The position numbers and the translations under genes are program-made. A DNA stretch of 64,000 bases from Francisella uliginis (lineage in GTDB: Bacteria; Pseudomonadota; Gammaproteobacteria; Francisellales; Francisellaceae): NCBI RefSeq assembly GCF_001895265.1, contig NZ_CP016796.1:1922001-1986000 (forward strand). Reading direction: 5' to 3'. The notes below the pieces were generated by a model, which was given only the letters and a program-made list of their open reading frames with translations, searched no databases and was not told where the DNA came from. This document shows, in pieces, positions 48,478-57,351 of this stretch. The first letter of the stretch is position 1. Each line of letters starts with the position of its first letter.

Positions 48478-49809
48478 TTATTCAAAATATTTGTCTCTAA
48501 GCTTGGCAATCTTTTGATGCAATGGATCAAACATACTAACTATATTCTTAGACTTAATAAAATGAACCTCTCCTTCAAAAGCAATTTCATCACCAGCCTG
48601 AGCATAAACTTCTAAAAGCTTATAACGTAAATCAATATTATTTGGGTTTTTCTCTAATGCATCTTGTATAGTTATACTAGCCTCAAGATATTTTTCACTA
48701 TCTAAATACTGCTCAATCAACTCATCTATATATTGTAGCTCTTGTTCTGCTTGATCCTGAGAGTCAATCTCTTCAATTTCATTATTATCACTGCCAATAA
48801 TCACATCATCACTAGAAGTTTCAAAAACTACACCTTTTTCAGTCTTAATAGCCACATTTTTTTGACTTTGAAAACTGCCTTCTGGATTTTTAGAATTTAG
48901 ATCCTCAGATTCTTCTTTAATATTAGATTCTTGCTGATCTAACTCTATATCATCTTCAGTTGGCGATCCTTGGTTATTCGCAAAAAAATCAAATTCTTCT
49001 TGTGGGGTCTGTTGATCTGCATTATCAGACTTATAAAAATCATTATCTGATACAACTGGAGAAATCCTCGACATAAGATGATCTCTCTTTCTTTTACCTA
49101 GTATTTCTAATTCTTGTTCTTTTTTAGTGTTTCTACCTTCCCAAAACTTTTTAGCTATGAAAAATACTGCTGCCAAAATAGCTATGTAAACTATTAACTT
49201 AAATAAAGAGGAGAAAAAAGATCCAGAATTTTCATTACCATCAGAAGACTCCGTCTCATTTATACTATCAGAGTCAATACCACTATTTAAACTATTGCTA
49301 TATGTTTGTGATGCACTACTACTATCTACAGAACCATTCTCTCCTGGAACTAATACAGGTATTTTATCTTGGCTAATGGCATTATTCTCTGGTGTAGTTA
49401 CCTCTTTTGATGTAGAAATCATCGACTTATCACCAAGCCTAGTTTTACTAGCATTACTTGAAATAGATGGGGTAGACGATGAGTTATCATTTGATTGATT
49501 ATATGAACCTTGAATCATCTGATTCCTAACCAAAGTCAAACCATCTTCGACCTCACCTTTTGTAGTCGGAATAGCTAGCTTATCACCAACTTGTATGCGA
49601 TTATCTACAATTCCTGGTATTTCTGATTTATTTATACCTTTTATCGCATCCGTTAATTCAGAATTGCTTATCCCACTAACTGAATGAGTTTTTGCTATTT
49701 TGTATAAATAATCTCCTGACTTAACAGTATATATTTCCATTGAGAAAGCTGGCTGTATTGCAACCAAAGCAACTCCAGCAATAAGAATTTTATTGATACC
49801 TTTAAACAT
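48478..49809 (-). CDS. FimV/HubP-like LysM membrane protein
   Basis: A 443-residue protein with a signal peptide (1-23, cleavage after AFS), a LysM-type domain (about 26-81, VKSGDYLYKIAKTHSV), a Ser/Asn-rich periplasmic linker, one membrane helix (about 203-222), a long acidic cytoplasmic region, and a C-terminal TPR-like helical part (about 365-443) with YLEASITIQDALEKNPNN. This order is that of FimV/HubP proteins, polar landmark or type IV pilus assembly factors that bind peptidoglycan outside and other proteins inside. The linker is shorter than in Pseudomonas FimV (over 900 residues). It lies between prfC and ftsY on the same strand. Confidence 0.78.
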   Translation of the reverse strand: MFKGINKILIAGVALVAIQPAFSMEIYTVKSGDYLYKIAKTHSVSGISNSELTDAIKGINKSEIPGIVDNRIQVGDKLAIPTTKGEVEDGLTLVRNQMIQGSYNQSNDNSSSTPSISSNASKTRLGDKSMISTSKEVTTPENNAISQDKIPVLVPGENGSVDSSSASQTYSNSLNSGIDSDSINETESSDGNENSGSFFSSLFKLIVYIAILAAVFFIAKKFWEGRNTKKEQELEILGKRKRDHLMSRISPVVSDNDFYKSDNADQQTPQEEFDFFANNQGSPTEDDIELDQQESNIKEESEDLNSKNPEGSFQSQKNVAIKTEKGVVFETSSDDVIIGSDNNEIEEIDSQDQAEQELQYIDELIEQYLDSEKYLEASITIQDALEKNPNNIDLRYKLLEVYAQAGDEIAFEGEVHFIKSKNIVSMFDPLHQKIAKLRDKYFE

Positions 49810-49883
49810 TTAGCACCCTAATAACCTATAAACAAAGACTTAAAAATTATAGCATATTTTTTCTGCTTAAAAAGCATATGATT

Positions 49884-51461
49884 TTAATGCTCTCTTGTTG
49901 CACTGAAGATAATATCTGGATTTTTATCTTGAGCCAACTGTAAATTGACCCCAGTAGGTGCTAGATACGTTAAATAGCCAGCCCCATCATATGATAAATT
50001 AACTTCATATTTTTTCTTAAAATCATTAAGCTTTTTATCATCATCACAAAATATCCAACGCGCTAAAGCAACATTTACGCCCTCATAAGAGCATTTAACA
50101 TTGTACTCTGTTGCTAAGCGTTGAGCAACCACATCAAACTGTAAAACACCTACAGCCCCAACAACTAAATCATTAGAGATGATAGGTTTAAATACTTGCG
50201 TTGCACCTTCTTCAGAAAGTTGTACCAAACCTTTTTGTAATGCCTTCATTTTTAGAGGGTCATTTAGTTTAACTCTCTTAAATATCTCAGGAGCAAAATT
50301 TGGTATACCTTTAAACTTTAGTTTTTCACCTTGTGTAAAACTATCACCTATTTGGATACTACCATGATTGTGTAAACCAATAATATCTCCGGCATAACCT
50401 TCTTCAACCTGCTCTCTTTCACCAGCCATAAACGTCAAAGCTTTTGATATCTGCATCATTTTTCCTGTTCTTTCATGAAAAATTTTCATACCCTTTTCAT
50501 ATTTACCAGAGCATATTCTGAAAAATGCTATTCTATCTCTATGCTTTTCATCCATATTTGCTTGAATCTTAAAAACGAAGCCACTTAGTTTTTTCTCGTC
50601 AGCTTGGACATCTCTTTGATCAGCTTCACGATGCTGTGGCGCTGGAGCATACTTTGTAAAACCATCCATCATTTCTTTGACACCAAAATTACTTAGCGCT
50701 GTACCAAAATATACTGGAGTAAGTTTACCTTCTAGAAATTCTTGTTCATCGAACTGATGACTTGCACCTCTAACAAGCTCAATTTCCATTTCAAGGTCAT
50801 CATACAAATCTAAACCTATAGCATCTTTAGCATTTTCCAAACCTTTAATCTTTTTATAAGGATGAATCTCATGACCATGACCTGTTTCAAATAAAGTAAC
50901 CTCATCATTATAGAGATCATAGACACCTTTATAATACTTGCCCATACCAATAGGCCAATTCATAGGAGCACATTTGATTTTAAGAATATCCTCAACCTCA
51001 TCCAAAAGTTCTAGTGGATCACGAGTATCTCTATCAAACTTATTCATAAAAGTTACAATAGGAGTATCCCTTAGGCGACAAACATTCATTAACTTAATAG
51101 TTCTATCCTCAACACCTTTAACTGCATCAACGACCATCAATGCAGAATCAACCGCGGTAAGTGTACGATATGTATCTTCTGAGAAGTCTTCATGCCCTGG
51201 AGTATCAAGTAAATTAACTACTCGATCGTTATATGGGAACTGCATCACTGATGTTGTTATCGAAATACCTCTTTGCTTTTCCATCTCCATCCAGTCAGAT
51301 GTTGCATGGACACCACTTTTTTTTGCCTTCACAGTCCCTGCTGTTTTGATAGCATTTCCAAAAAGTAGCATTTTCTCTGTAATAGTTGTTTTACCAGCAT
51401 CTGGATGCGAAATAATTGCAAAAGTTCTACGTTTTGCAATTTCATTTAAATATTCACTCAT
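49884..51461 (-). CDS. prfC: Peptide chain release factor 3
   Basis: A 525-residue translational GTPase. The G1 loop is SHPDAGKTT (18-26), with [16 protein letters not shown] as switch I and [10 protein letters not shown] as G3; NKFD is G4. Length and the HxDAGKTT form separate it from EF-G. RF3 recycles RF1/RF2 after termination. It follows tmk by 68 bases on the same strand. Confidence 0.96.
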   Translation of the reverse strand: MSEYLNEIAKRRTFAIISHPDAGKTTITEKMLLFGNAIKTAGTVKAKKSGVHATSDWMEMEKQRGISITTSVMQFPYNDRVVNLLDTPGHEDFSEDTYRTLTAVDSALMVVDAVKGVEDRTIKLMNVCRLRDTPIVTFMNKFDRDTRDPLELLDEVEDILKIKCAPMNWPIGMGKYYKGVYDLYNDEVTLFETGHGHEIHPYKKIKGLENAKDAIGLDLYDDLEMEIELVRGASHQFDEQEFLEGKLTPVYFGTALSNFGVKEMMDGFTKYAPAPQHREADQRDVQADEKKLSGFVFKIQANMDEKHRDRIAFFRICSGKYEKGMKIFHERTGKMMQISKALTFMAGEREQVEEGYAGDIIGLHNHGSIQIGDSFTQGEKLKFKGIPNFAPEIFKRVKLNDPLKMKALQKGLVQLSEEGATQVFKPIISNDLVVGAVGVLQFDVVAQRLATEYNVKCSYEGVNVALARWIFCDDDKKLNDFKKKYEVNLSYDGAGYLTYLAPTGVNLQLAQDKNPDIIFSATREH

Positions 51462-51529
51462 AACAATTCTTACTTTTTATAATTTGATATAATAATTTAA
51501 TTAAAGAAGTTTACTAAAAATATTTCATT

Positions 51530-52153
51530 TTAAAAACTAAAATGATTATCTAATATTTGGTATATTTGTTTTTCAATACTAGTTACAGGCTGAGAAGCAT
51601 CAATCTCTACCGCCTTATCAGATTCTTTAACGAGTACCTTAAAAGCTTCGCGAGTTCTATTGAAAAACTCAAGGCCTGCCTGCTCTATTCTATCTGGGCT
51701 ACCTACCTTATTAGCTCTTTGCAAGCCAGTTATAGGATCAATATCAAGGTATATGGTTAGGTCAGGTTCACAATCCTTAAGAAAATAATCATTTAAAGCC
51801 CAGATCTTTTTCAGATCAATGCCTCTACCACCACCTTGATAAGCAATACTTGACCAGTAAAACCTATCTGAAACAACGTTTAGCCCTTTTTGTAAAGATG
51901 GATTTATTAAACTATGTACGTGCTGTAATCTACTTGCATACATTAGAAGTAGTTCTGTATCAGAATGCACCGATTCATCACTATAATTTTTTAATGCTAA
52001 ATTTCTAATATCTTCTGCTATTTTTGTCCCACCAGGTTCACGAGTATACACAGTTGGTAGTTTTTTCTCTTGTAAATACTTTCTGATAAACTCAATAGCT
52101 GTACTCTTACCAGCACCATCAAGACCTTCTATTACAATAAATTTACTCTGCAT
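51530..52153 (-). CDS. tmk: Thymidylate kinase
   Basis: A 207-residue TMP kinase. P-loop [10 protein letters not shown] (9-18), the DR(F/Y) motif [16 protein letters not shown] and the TREPGG loop that binds dTMP are present. It makes dTDP. It ends a run of nucleoside genes, 12 bases after the second nupC, which suggests co-expression with thymidine salvage. Confidence 0.95.
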   Translation of the reverse strand: MQSKFIVIEGLDGAGKSTAIEFIRKYLQEKKLPTVYTREPGGTKIAEDIRNLALKNYSDESVHSDTELLLMYASRLQHVHSLINPSLQKGLNVVSDRFYWSSIAYQGGGRGIDLKKIWALNDYFLKDCEPDLTIYLDIDPITGLQRANKVGSPDRIEQAGLEFFNRTREAFKVLVKESDKAVEIDASQPVTSIEKQIYQILDNHFSF

Positions 52154-52165
52154 TTTTCAAAACCT

Positions 52166-53404
52166 TTAAATAACAAAGCCAACTATAACAGCTGATAATA
52201 AACTAACTAGCACAGCCCCGTATAAAATCTTCAAACTAAATCTTGCTACTTTAACCGAAGCTTCTTTATTAAGAGCTTGGACTGCCCCCACTATAATACC
52301 AATCGATGAAAAATTAGCGAATGAAACCAAAAATACTGAAACTACAGCTTGAGTATGTTCTGAAAGATCTTTTGCATGTTTACTTAGTTCTTGCATCGCT
52401 ACAAACTCATTAGTAACTATTTTTGTACCCATAATTTGGCTTGATAGAAATATCTCACTTCCGTGAATATTTAGTACCCATGCAAAAGGATAGAATATAT
52501 AACCTAAAATTTGCCTAAATGTTATACCTAAAACCCCTTGAAATATACTATCAACCAAATTCAGTAGTGCTATAAAGCCAATAAGCATCGCACAAACAAT
52601 TACAGCAATCTTAAAACCATCTAATAAATACTCTGATAACATTTCAAAGAAGCTTTGCTTTTCTTCTTCGTAATCTTGATGCAAGCTATCATAGTCTAGA
52701 CTAGGATCTTTGTCATATGGGTTAATAATATGAAGCACAAAGAAAGTACTTAACATATTCAAAACAATTGCTGTACATACATATTTTGGTTGGATAATTG
52801 ACATATAAGATCCAGCAATTGCCAGTGACACTGTAGACATTGCTGTGGCAGCCATTGTATATAGTACATTAGCTGGTAAGTGGCCAATTATTTTCTTATA
52901 TATAAGGAAGTTTTCTTGCTGGCCTACAGTTAGGGAACTTACTGCATTGAATGACTCAAGCTTACCCATTCCTGTAATTTTAGTCAGAATAAAACCTATA
53001 ATTCTAATAACAAATGGTAAAATTTTGAAATACTGTAAAACACCTATTATTCCAGAAATAAGAACTATCGGCATACCAACATTAAAGAAGAAAACAAAGC
53101 CATTTTTCTTAGTATCAGCCAAGCTTCCAAAAACAAATGCTGTCCCTTGATGAGCGTGTAAAAGTATCTTATTAAAGCCATCAGAAATAAGCGATACAAG
53201 TTTTATACCTTCACTTGATTGTAATATAAAATAACAAACAACTAACTGAACAACCAAAATAATAAGTAAGTTTTTATATTTAACTTTTTTTCTATTACTA
53301 CTCCATAATAATGCTAAGAGATAAACAGTTACTAACCCTATTAAAAAAAATATCACTTTTGTAAACACATCTACCTCTCTATGTTCCAGATATAACAAAT
53401 CCAA
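52166..53404 (-). CDS. Concentrative nucleoside transporter (NupC/CNT), second copy
   Basis: A 412-residue CNT-family sodium- or proton-coupled nucleoside carrier with about ten hydrophobic segments. Hallmarks are GMGKLESFNAVSSLTVGQQENFL, ATAMSTVSLAIAGSYM and SSQIMGTKIVTNEF. It is a tandem paralog of the protein encoded at 53379-54587 and overlaps that gene by 26 bases. Two similar carriers may differ in nucleoside preference. Adjacent deoB, deoC and tmk support a salvage role. Confidence 0.9.
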   Translation of the reverse strand: MDLLYLEHREVDVFTKVIFFLIGLVTVYLLALLWSSNRKKVKYKNLLIILVVQLVVCYFILQSSEGIKLVSLISDGFNKILLHAHQGTAFVFGSLADTKKNGFVFFFNVGMPIVLISGIIGVLQYFKILPFVIRIIGFILTKITGMGKLESFNAVSSLTVGQQENFLIYKKIIGHLPANVLYTMAATAMSTVSLAIAGSYMSIIQPKYVCTAIVLNMLSTFFVLHIINPYDKDPSLDYDSLHQDYEEEKQSFFEMLSEYLLDGFKIAVIVCAMLIGFIALLNLVDSIFQGVLGITFRQILGYIFYPFAWVLNIHGSEIFLSSQIMGTKIVTNEFVAMQELSKHAKDLSEHTQAVVSVFLVSFANFSSIGIIVGAVQALNKEASVKVARFSLKILYGAVLVSLLSAVIVGFVI

Positions 53405-54587
53405 CTATATTTGCTGATAAAAAGCTAACTAACACAGCTCCATACAAAATCTTCAAACTAAATCTTGCTACTTTAACTGAAGCATCCTTATCAAGTGCTT
53501 GGATAGCACCGATAATAATTCCAATAGATGCAAAATTAGCAAAAGAAACTAAAAACACTGATACTACAGCTATTGTATGAGCTGATAGTTGTTTTGCATG
53601 CTGAGCTAACTCTTGCATTGCTACAAATTCGTTAGTAACTATCTTGGTGCCCATAATTTGGCTTGATAAAAACACCTCATTACCATGAATATTTAAAACC
53701 CACGCAATTGGATAAAAAACATATCCCAAAATATCTCGCAAAGATATACCAAATAAGCTAGAAAAAATAGCATCTGCCAAATTAAGAAAAGCTATATAAC
53801 CCATAACCATAACACAGACAATTATAGCAACCTTAAATCCATCCAAGATATACTCTGATAGCATCTCAAAGAATCTTTGCTTTTCAAAATCCTCAACTTG
53901 CTCAGTTAAAAACTGATATGATGTTTCTTTAGTTTTTTCATAAGGATTTATTATATTTAAAACAAAAAATGCTCCAAACATGTTCATAATTATAGCTACA
54001 CAAACATAAGTTGGATTAATTATTGTCATATAAGCAGCTGCTGTACCTAGTGATACTGTAGACATTGCCGTAGCGGCCATTGTATAAAGTACATTTGAAG
54101 GTAAGTATTTTATTATCTTTTTATAATAAAGAAAATTCTCAGACTGACCAACACTTAGAGAGCTAATAGCATTAAATGATTCTAGCTTGCCCATACCTGT
54201 GACTTTTGCCAAAATACTTCCTATTGCAACTACAAGTATTTGTAAAATTTTAAAATACTGCAATATCCCAATAATCGCAGACATTAGTACTATTGGCATA
54301 GCAGCATTAAAGAAAAATATAAATCCTTTTGAATCAGCTAAATTTCCAAAAACAAAAGATACACCAACTTGAGCACTCGCAAGTATAACCTTAAATCCTT
54401 CATTAATATAATTGATTATATCAATACCTATTGTTGTACTAAGCATGAATTTTGCTAGAAGAAGCTGTACTACGAGGATTATAAAAAGATTTTTATATCT
54501 AATAGCGTGTCTATTATTACTCCAAATATATGCCAAAAGATAAATTACGAAAAGACCTAAAACAAAATATAAAGTTCTAATAATCAT
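53379..54587 (-). CDS. Concentrative nucleoside transporter (NupC/CNT), first copy
   Basis: A 402-residue CNT-family nucleoside transporter. It carries the same hallmarks as its downstream neighbour (GMGKLESFNAISSLSVGQSENF; SSQIMGTKIVTNEF) and nearly identical C-terminal halves, with more difference at the N-termini and in the hydrophilic loop near residues 215-235. It starts 11 bases inside the deoC 3' end and overlaps the next paralog by 26 bases, so the operon is tightly packed. The symbol nupC is avoided because either copy could claim it. Confidence 0.9.
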   Translation of the reverse strand: MIIRTLYFVLGLFVIYLLAYIWSNNRHAIRYKNLFIILVVQLLLAKFMLSTTIGIDIINYINEGFKVILASAQVGVSFVFGNLADSKGFIFFFNAAMPIVLMSAIIGILQYFKILQILVVAIGSILAKVTGMGKLESFNAISSLSVGQSENFLYYKKIIKYLPSNVLYTMAATAMSTVSLGTAAAYMTIINPTYVCVAIIMNMFGAFFVLNIINPYEKTKETSYQFLTEQVEDFEKQRFFEMLSEYILDGFKVAIIVCVMVMGYIAFLNLADAIFSSLFGISLRDILGYVFYPIAWVLNIHGNEVFLSSQIMGTKIVTNEFVAMQELAQHAKQLSAHTIAVVSVFLVSFANFASIGIIIGAIQALDKDASVKVARFSLKILYGAVLVSFLSANIVGFVISGT

Positions 54588-55311
54588 TTATACACTCTTG
54601 TTTATGATTAAGTAAGTTATCTAAAAGACTACTTACACCAAACCTAAAGGTTTTTGGATTTATATAATTACTGCTGAGTATCTTATCAGCTAATTCAACA
54701 TATGCAACTGCTTGTGTATAATTCTTTATTCCACCAGAAGCTTTAAAACCTACTTTTTCATCTAACTTTTTAATGGTTTTCAACATAGCCTCAGCTGCTT
54801 CAATGGTTGCTCCGACACGAGACTTACCTGTTGATGTTTTAATAAAGTCAGCTCCTGCATTTATAACATCAGAAGATACTTTTTCAATTAGCTCTGGCGA
54901 TTGAAGTTCTCCAGACTCTATTATTACCTTGAGAGTCTTATCTTCACAAAGAGTTTTGACCTGAGAAACCATTTGCTTTGACTTTTCTGAGCATGACTTT
55001 TCAATGTACTCTTTATAATCTATAACTAGATCAATTTCATCAGCTCCTAATGTTAGAGCTTGCTTTGTTTCATTAAGAGTATTTTCTATACTGGAATCAC
55101 CATTAGGGAAGTTAACCACAGTAGCGACTTTAAAATCTGCTCCAAGTTCTTTTTTAACAACCGGAATAAACTCCTTATAAACGCACAAAGCAGCCACATT
55201 CCCTAGAGAATTCCTAGCTTTAGAACATATTTTAAGTATATCTTTGTCTGTATCACTATCACCTAATAGTGTTAAATCTATAAGCGATACTATTTTTTGT
55301 TTACTCGTCAT
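54577..55311 (-). CDS. deoC: Deoxyribose-phosphate aldolase
   Basis: A 244-residue DeoC from ATG 55311. The frame begins nine codons earlier, but ATG 55311 gives the usual start (MTSKQKIVSLIDLTLLGD), lies behind GAGAAAAAC and overlaps the deoB stop by 11 bases. The Schiff-base lysine is in VGFKASGG and the second lysine in FIKTSTGKS. It splits 2-deoxyribose 5-phosphate into acetaldehyde and glyceraldehyde 3-phosphate. With deoB and the two nucleoside carriers it forms a catabolic route for deoxynucleosides; no nucleoside phosphorylase is present in the window. Confidence 0.93.
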   Translation of the reverse strand: MTSKQKIVSLIDLTLLGDSDTDKDILKICSKARNSLGNVAALCVYKEFIPVVKKELGADFKVATVVNFPNGDSSIENTLNETKQALTLGADEIDLVIDYKEYIEKSCSEKSKQMVSQVKTLCEDKTLKVIIESGELQSPELIEKVSSDVINAGADFIKTSTGKSRVGATIEAAEAMLKTIKKLDEKVGFKASGGIKNYTQAVAYVELADKILSSNYINPKTFRFGVSSLLDNLLNHKQECINDY

Positions 55312-56545
55312 AGTTTTTCTCAAATATTGATTTCCCAAAACTTAATGATTCGACACCCATAAAATCAGCAATACTTTCACCAATATCAGCAAAAGTATCT
55401 CTCTGGCCAATAAATTCAGATTCTATATTTTTACCCCAAAGTAAAAATGGCACGCATTCCCTTGTATGGTCAGAACCTGGAGCTGTTGGATCACAACCAT
55501 GATCTGCAGCTAATATTACAATCGTATCATCATCTAATAAATTATCTAAATCAGGAATTCTTGCATCTAGATATTCTAGAGCTTTACCATAACCTTTAGG
55601 ATCTCTACGATGTCCATAACTCGAATCTAAATCGACAAAGTTAGTAAATATGAGTGTATTTTCTTGTGCCAACTTATATTCAGATACTGTTTTATCAAAA
55701 AGTTCCTCTAAACCTGTTGCTTTGAGTTGCTTACTAATACCTTGATTTGCATAAATATCAGCAATCTTACCAATTGAGACAACTTTACCTCCAGCCTGCT
55801 TTAATTTATCCAATAAAGTTGGTGCTGGTGGTAAAATAGAAAAGTCCTTACGATTACCTGTACGAACATATTCATCTGCAGCTTCACCAATAAATGGACG
55901 CGCAATAACTCTACCAACTTTCATATTCATATCATCAAGAATTTCTCGCGCAATTTTACAAATATCTAAGAGCTTATCTAAACCAAAATAATCTTCATGA
56001 GCGGCTACCTGGAAAACACTATCAGCTGATGTGTAAACTATAGGTTTCTTAGTTACACAACTTTCACAACCATGCTCTTTGAGCACCTCAGTCCCTGATG
56101 CATGACCAGCATCTATAAAGCCATCTTTAAGACCTGCTTTTTCAACCCATCTATCTATGAATTCTTGATCAAAACAGCTTTGATTCTCTTTTGCAGTGAA
56201 GTAATACCAGTCAAACATAACAGGCACACCTGCAAGTTCCCAATGTCCACTAGGAGTATCTTTACCTTTACTTATTTCAGCACAATAGCCAAATTTTGAA
56301 TTTATAATATTATCAGATATTGAGATATCTTGAGCCAGCGCAGCACCTCTGTTATGCTCAGCAGCTTTCTTAAGACCTCTTTTTGATAAATTTGGTAATT
56401 TAAGATTCATACCATTTTTATTAAAATATTCAACGATATGGCCTAAAGTATCCGACCCTTGATCCCCAAATTGAGGTGCATCGGGCGCTTGACCAATACC
56501 AAATGAATCAAATAATAAAATAACTACTTTTTTATTTTTTAACAT
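55301..56545 (-). CDS. deoB: Phosphopentomutase
   Basis: A 414-residue member of the alkaline phosphatase superfamily, near the usual 407. The N-terminal LLFDSFGIGQAPDA contains the metal-binding aspartate, and the C-terminal AADHGCDPTAPGSDHTRE gives the second metal site. It converts deoxyribose 1-phosphate to 5-phosphate for DeoC. It follows coaX by 20 bases and overlaps deoC, so the two are translationally coupled. Confidence 0.95.
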   Translation of the reverse strand: MLKNKKVVILLFDSFGIGQAPDAPQFGDQGSDTLGHIVEYFNKNGMNLKLPNLSKRGLKKAAEHNRGAALAQDISISDNIINSKFGYCAEISKGKDTPSGHWELAGVPVMFDWYYFTAKENQSCFDQEFIDRWVEKAGLKDGFIDAGHASGTEVLKEHGCESCVTKKPIVYTSADSVFQVAAHEDYFGLDKLLDICKIAREILDDMNMKVGRVIARPFIGEAADEYVRTGNRKDFSILPPAPTLLDKLKQAGGKVVSIGKIADIYANQGISKQLKATGLEELFDKTVSEYKLAQENTLIFTNFVDLDSSYGHRRDPKGYGKALEYLDARIPDLDNLLDDDTIVILAADHGCDPTAPGSDHTRECVPFLLWGKNIESEFIGQRDTFADIGESIADFMGVESLSFGKSIFEKNYDE

Positions 56546-56565
56546 CTTAAAAACCTTTTGATTTT

Positions 56566-57333
56566 TTAATTATTCTCTAAAAATGCAATTCTTATTCCAC
56601 GTAGAATTAAATCCGGAGATATTTCATCAAATATTCCTTCATCTTTAAATAAACTGGCAAAACCACCAGTTGCTATAGTGTAGACATCCTTATCACTTAA
56701 CTCTTCCAAGCTTTTATTCTTAAGCTCTTTTAATGCTCCTAGATGCCCATAGTATAATCCTGAACGAATATTAGTTTTTGTATCATAACCAATAGCAACT
56801 TCTGGTTTGACAATAGTTATTGACGATAGTTGAGATGCTCCTTGGCACAAAGCATTCAAGGATAGTTTAACACCAGGCATAATTGAACCACTTAAGTATT
56901 TTCTATCTTTAGTAACAATATCAAAAGTTGTTGCTGTTCCTAAATCTATTATTAGTAGATCTTTATTTGGATGATCAGCTATAGCACCAATACAACTAGC
57001 AATTCTATCTGCTCCTACTTGGTGTGCTTCTACTGCTGACATGTCAAGACCCGTATTATCCATACTAATAAAAAATGGTTTTATATCAAAGTATTTTATA
57101 ACAGCTGAGCCTAATGAATAATTTAGATGTGGCACCACAGAAGATATCGCACATCCATCTATCTTATTTAAATCTACAGAGTTTTCTCTCAAAGCTTGCC
57201 TTAAAAAAACTCCCATCTGATCAGAAGTCGAATCAACTGATGACGTTGAGTATCTAATTTGGCTAACTATTTGCTCACCCTCAAAAACTCCAATGTGTAT
57301 ATGAGAGTTACCTACATCCATTACTAATAGCAT
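56566..57333 (-). CDS. coaX: Type III pantothenate kinase
   Basis: A 255-residue CoaX. The P-loop-like DVGNSHIHIGVF (6-17), the dimer-interface aspartate motif VGADRIA, and DLGTATTFDIV are present. It performs the first step of CoA synthesis and, unlike CoaA, is not feedback-inhibited by CoA. It is between polA (18 bases) and deoB. No coaA is in the window, so it may be the only pantothenate kinase; that is an inference. Confidence 0.95.
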   Translation of the reverse strand: MLLVMDVGNSHIHIGVFEGEQIVSQIRYSTSSVDSTSDQMGVFLRQALRENSVDLNKIDGCAISSVVPHLNYSLGSAVIKYFDIKPFFISMDNTGLDMSAVEAHQVGADRIASCIGAIADHPNKDLLIIDLGTATTFDIVTKDRKYLSGSIMPGVKLSLNALCQGASQLSSITIVKPEVAIGYDTKTNIRSGLYYGHLGALKELKNKSLEELSDKDVYTIATGGFASLFKDEGIFDEISPDLILRGIRIAFLENN

Positions 57334-57351
57334 AATAAATCCTAATATATA

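Noticed and set aside
50938-51492. Plus-strand 184-codon open frame opposite prfC
   Set aside because: Fully antisense to the conserved GTPase domain of RF3; low-complexity serine-rich product.
55312-55338. Nine-codon upstream extension of deoC
   Set aside because: It would deepen the overlap with deoB and is not a family feature; ATG 55311 fits better.
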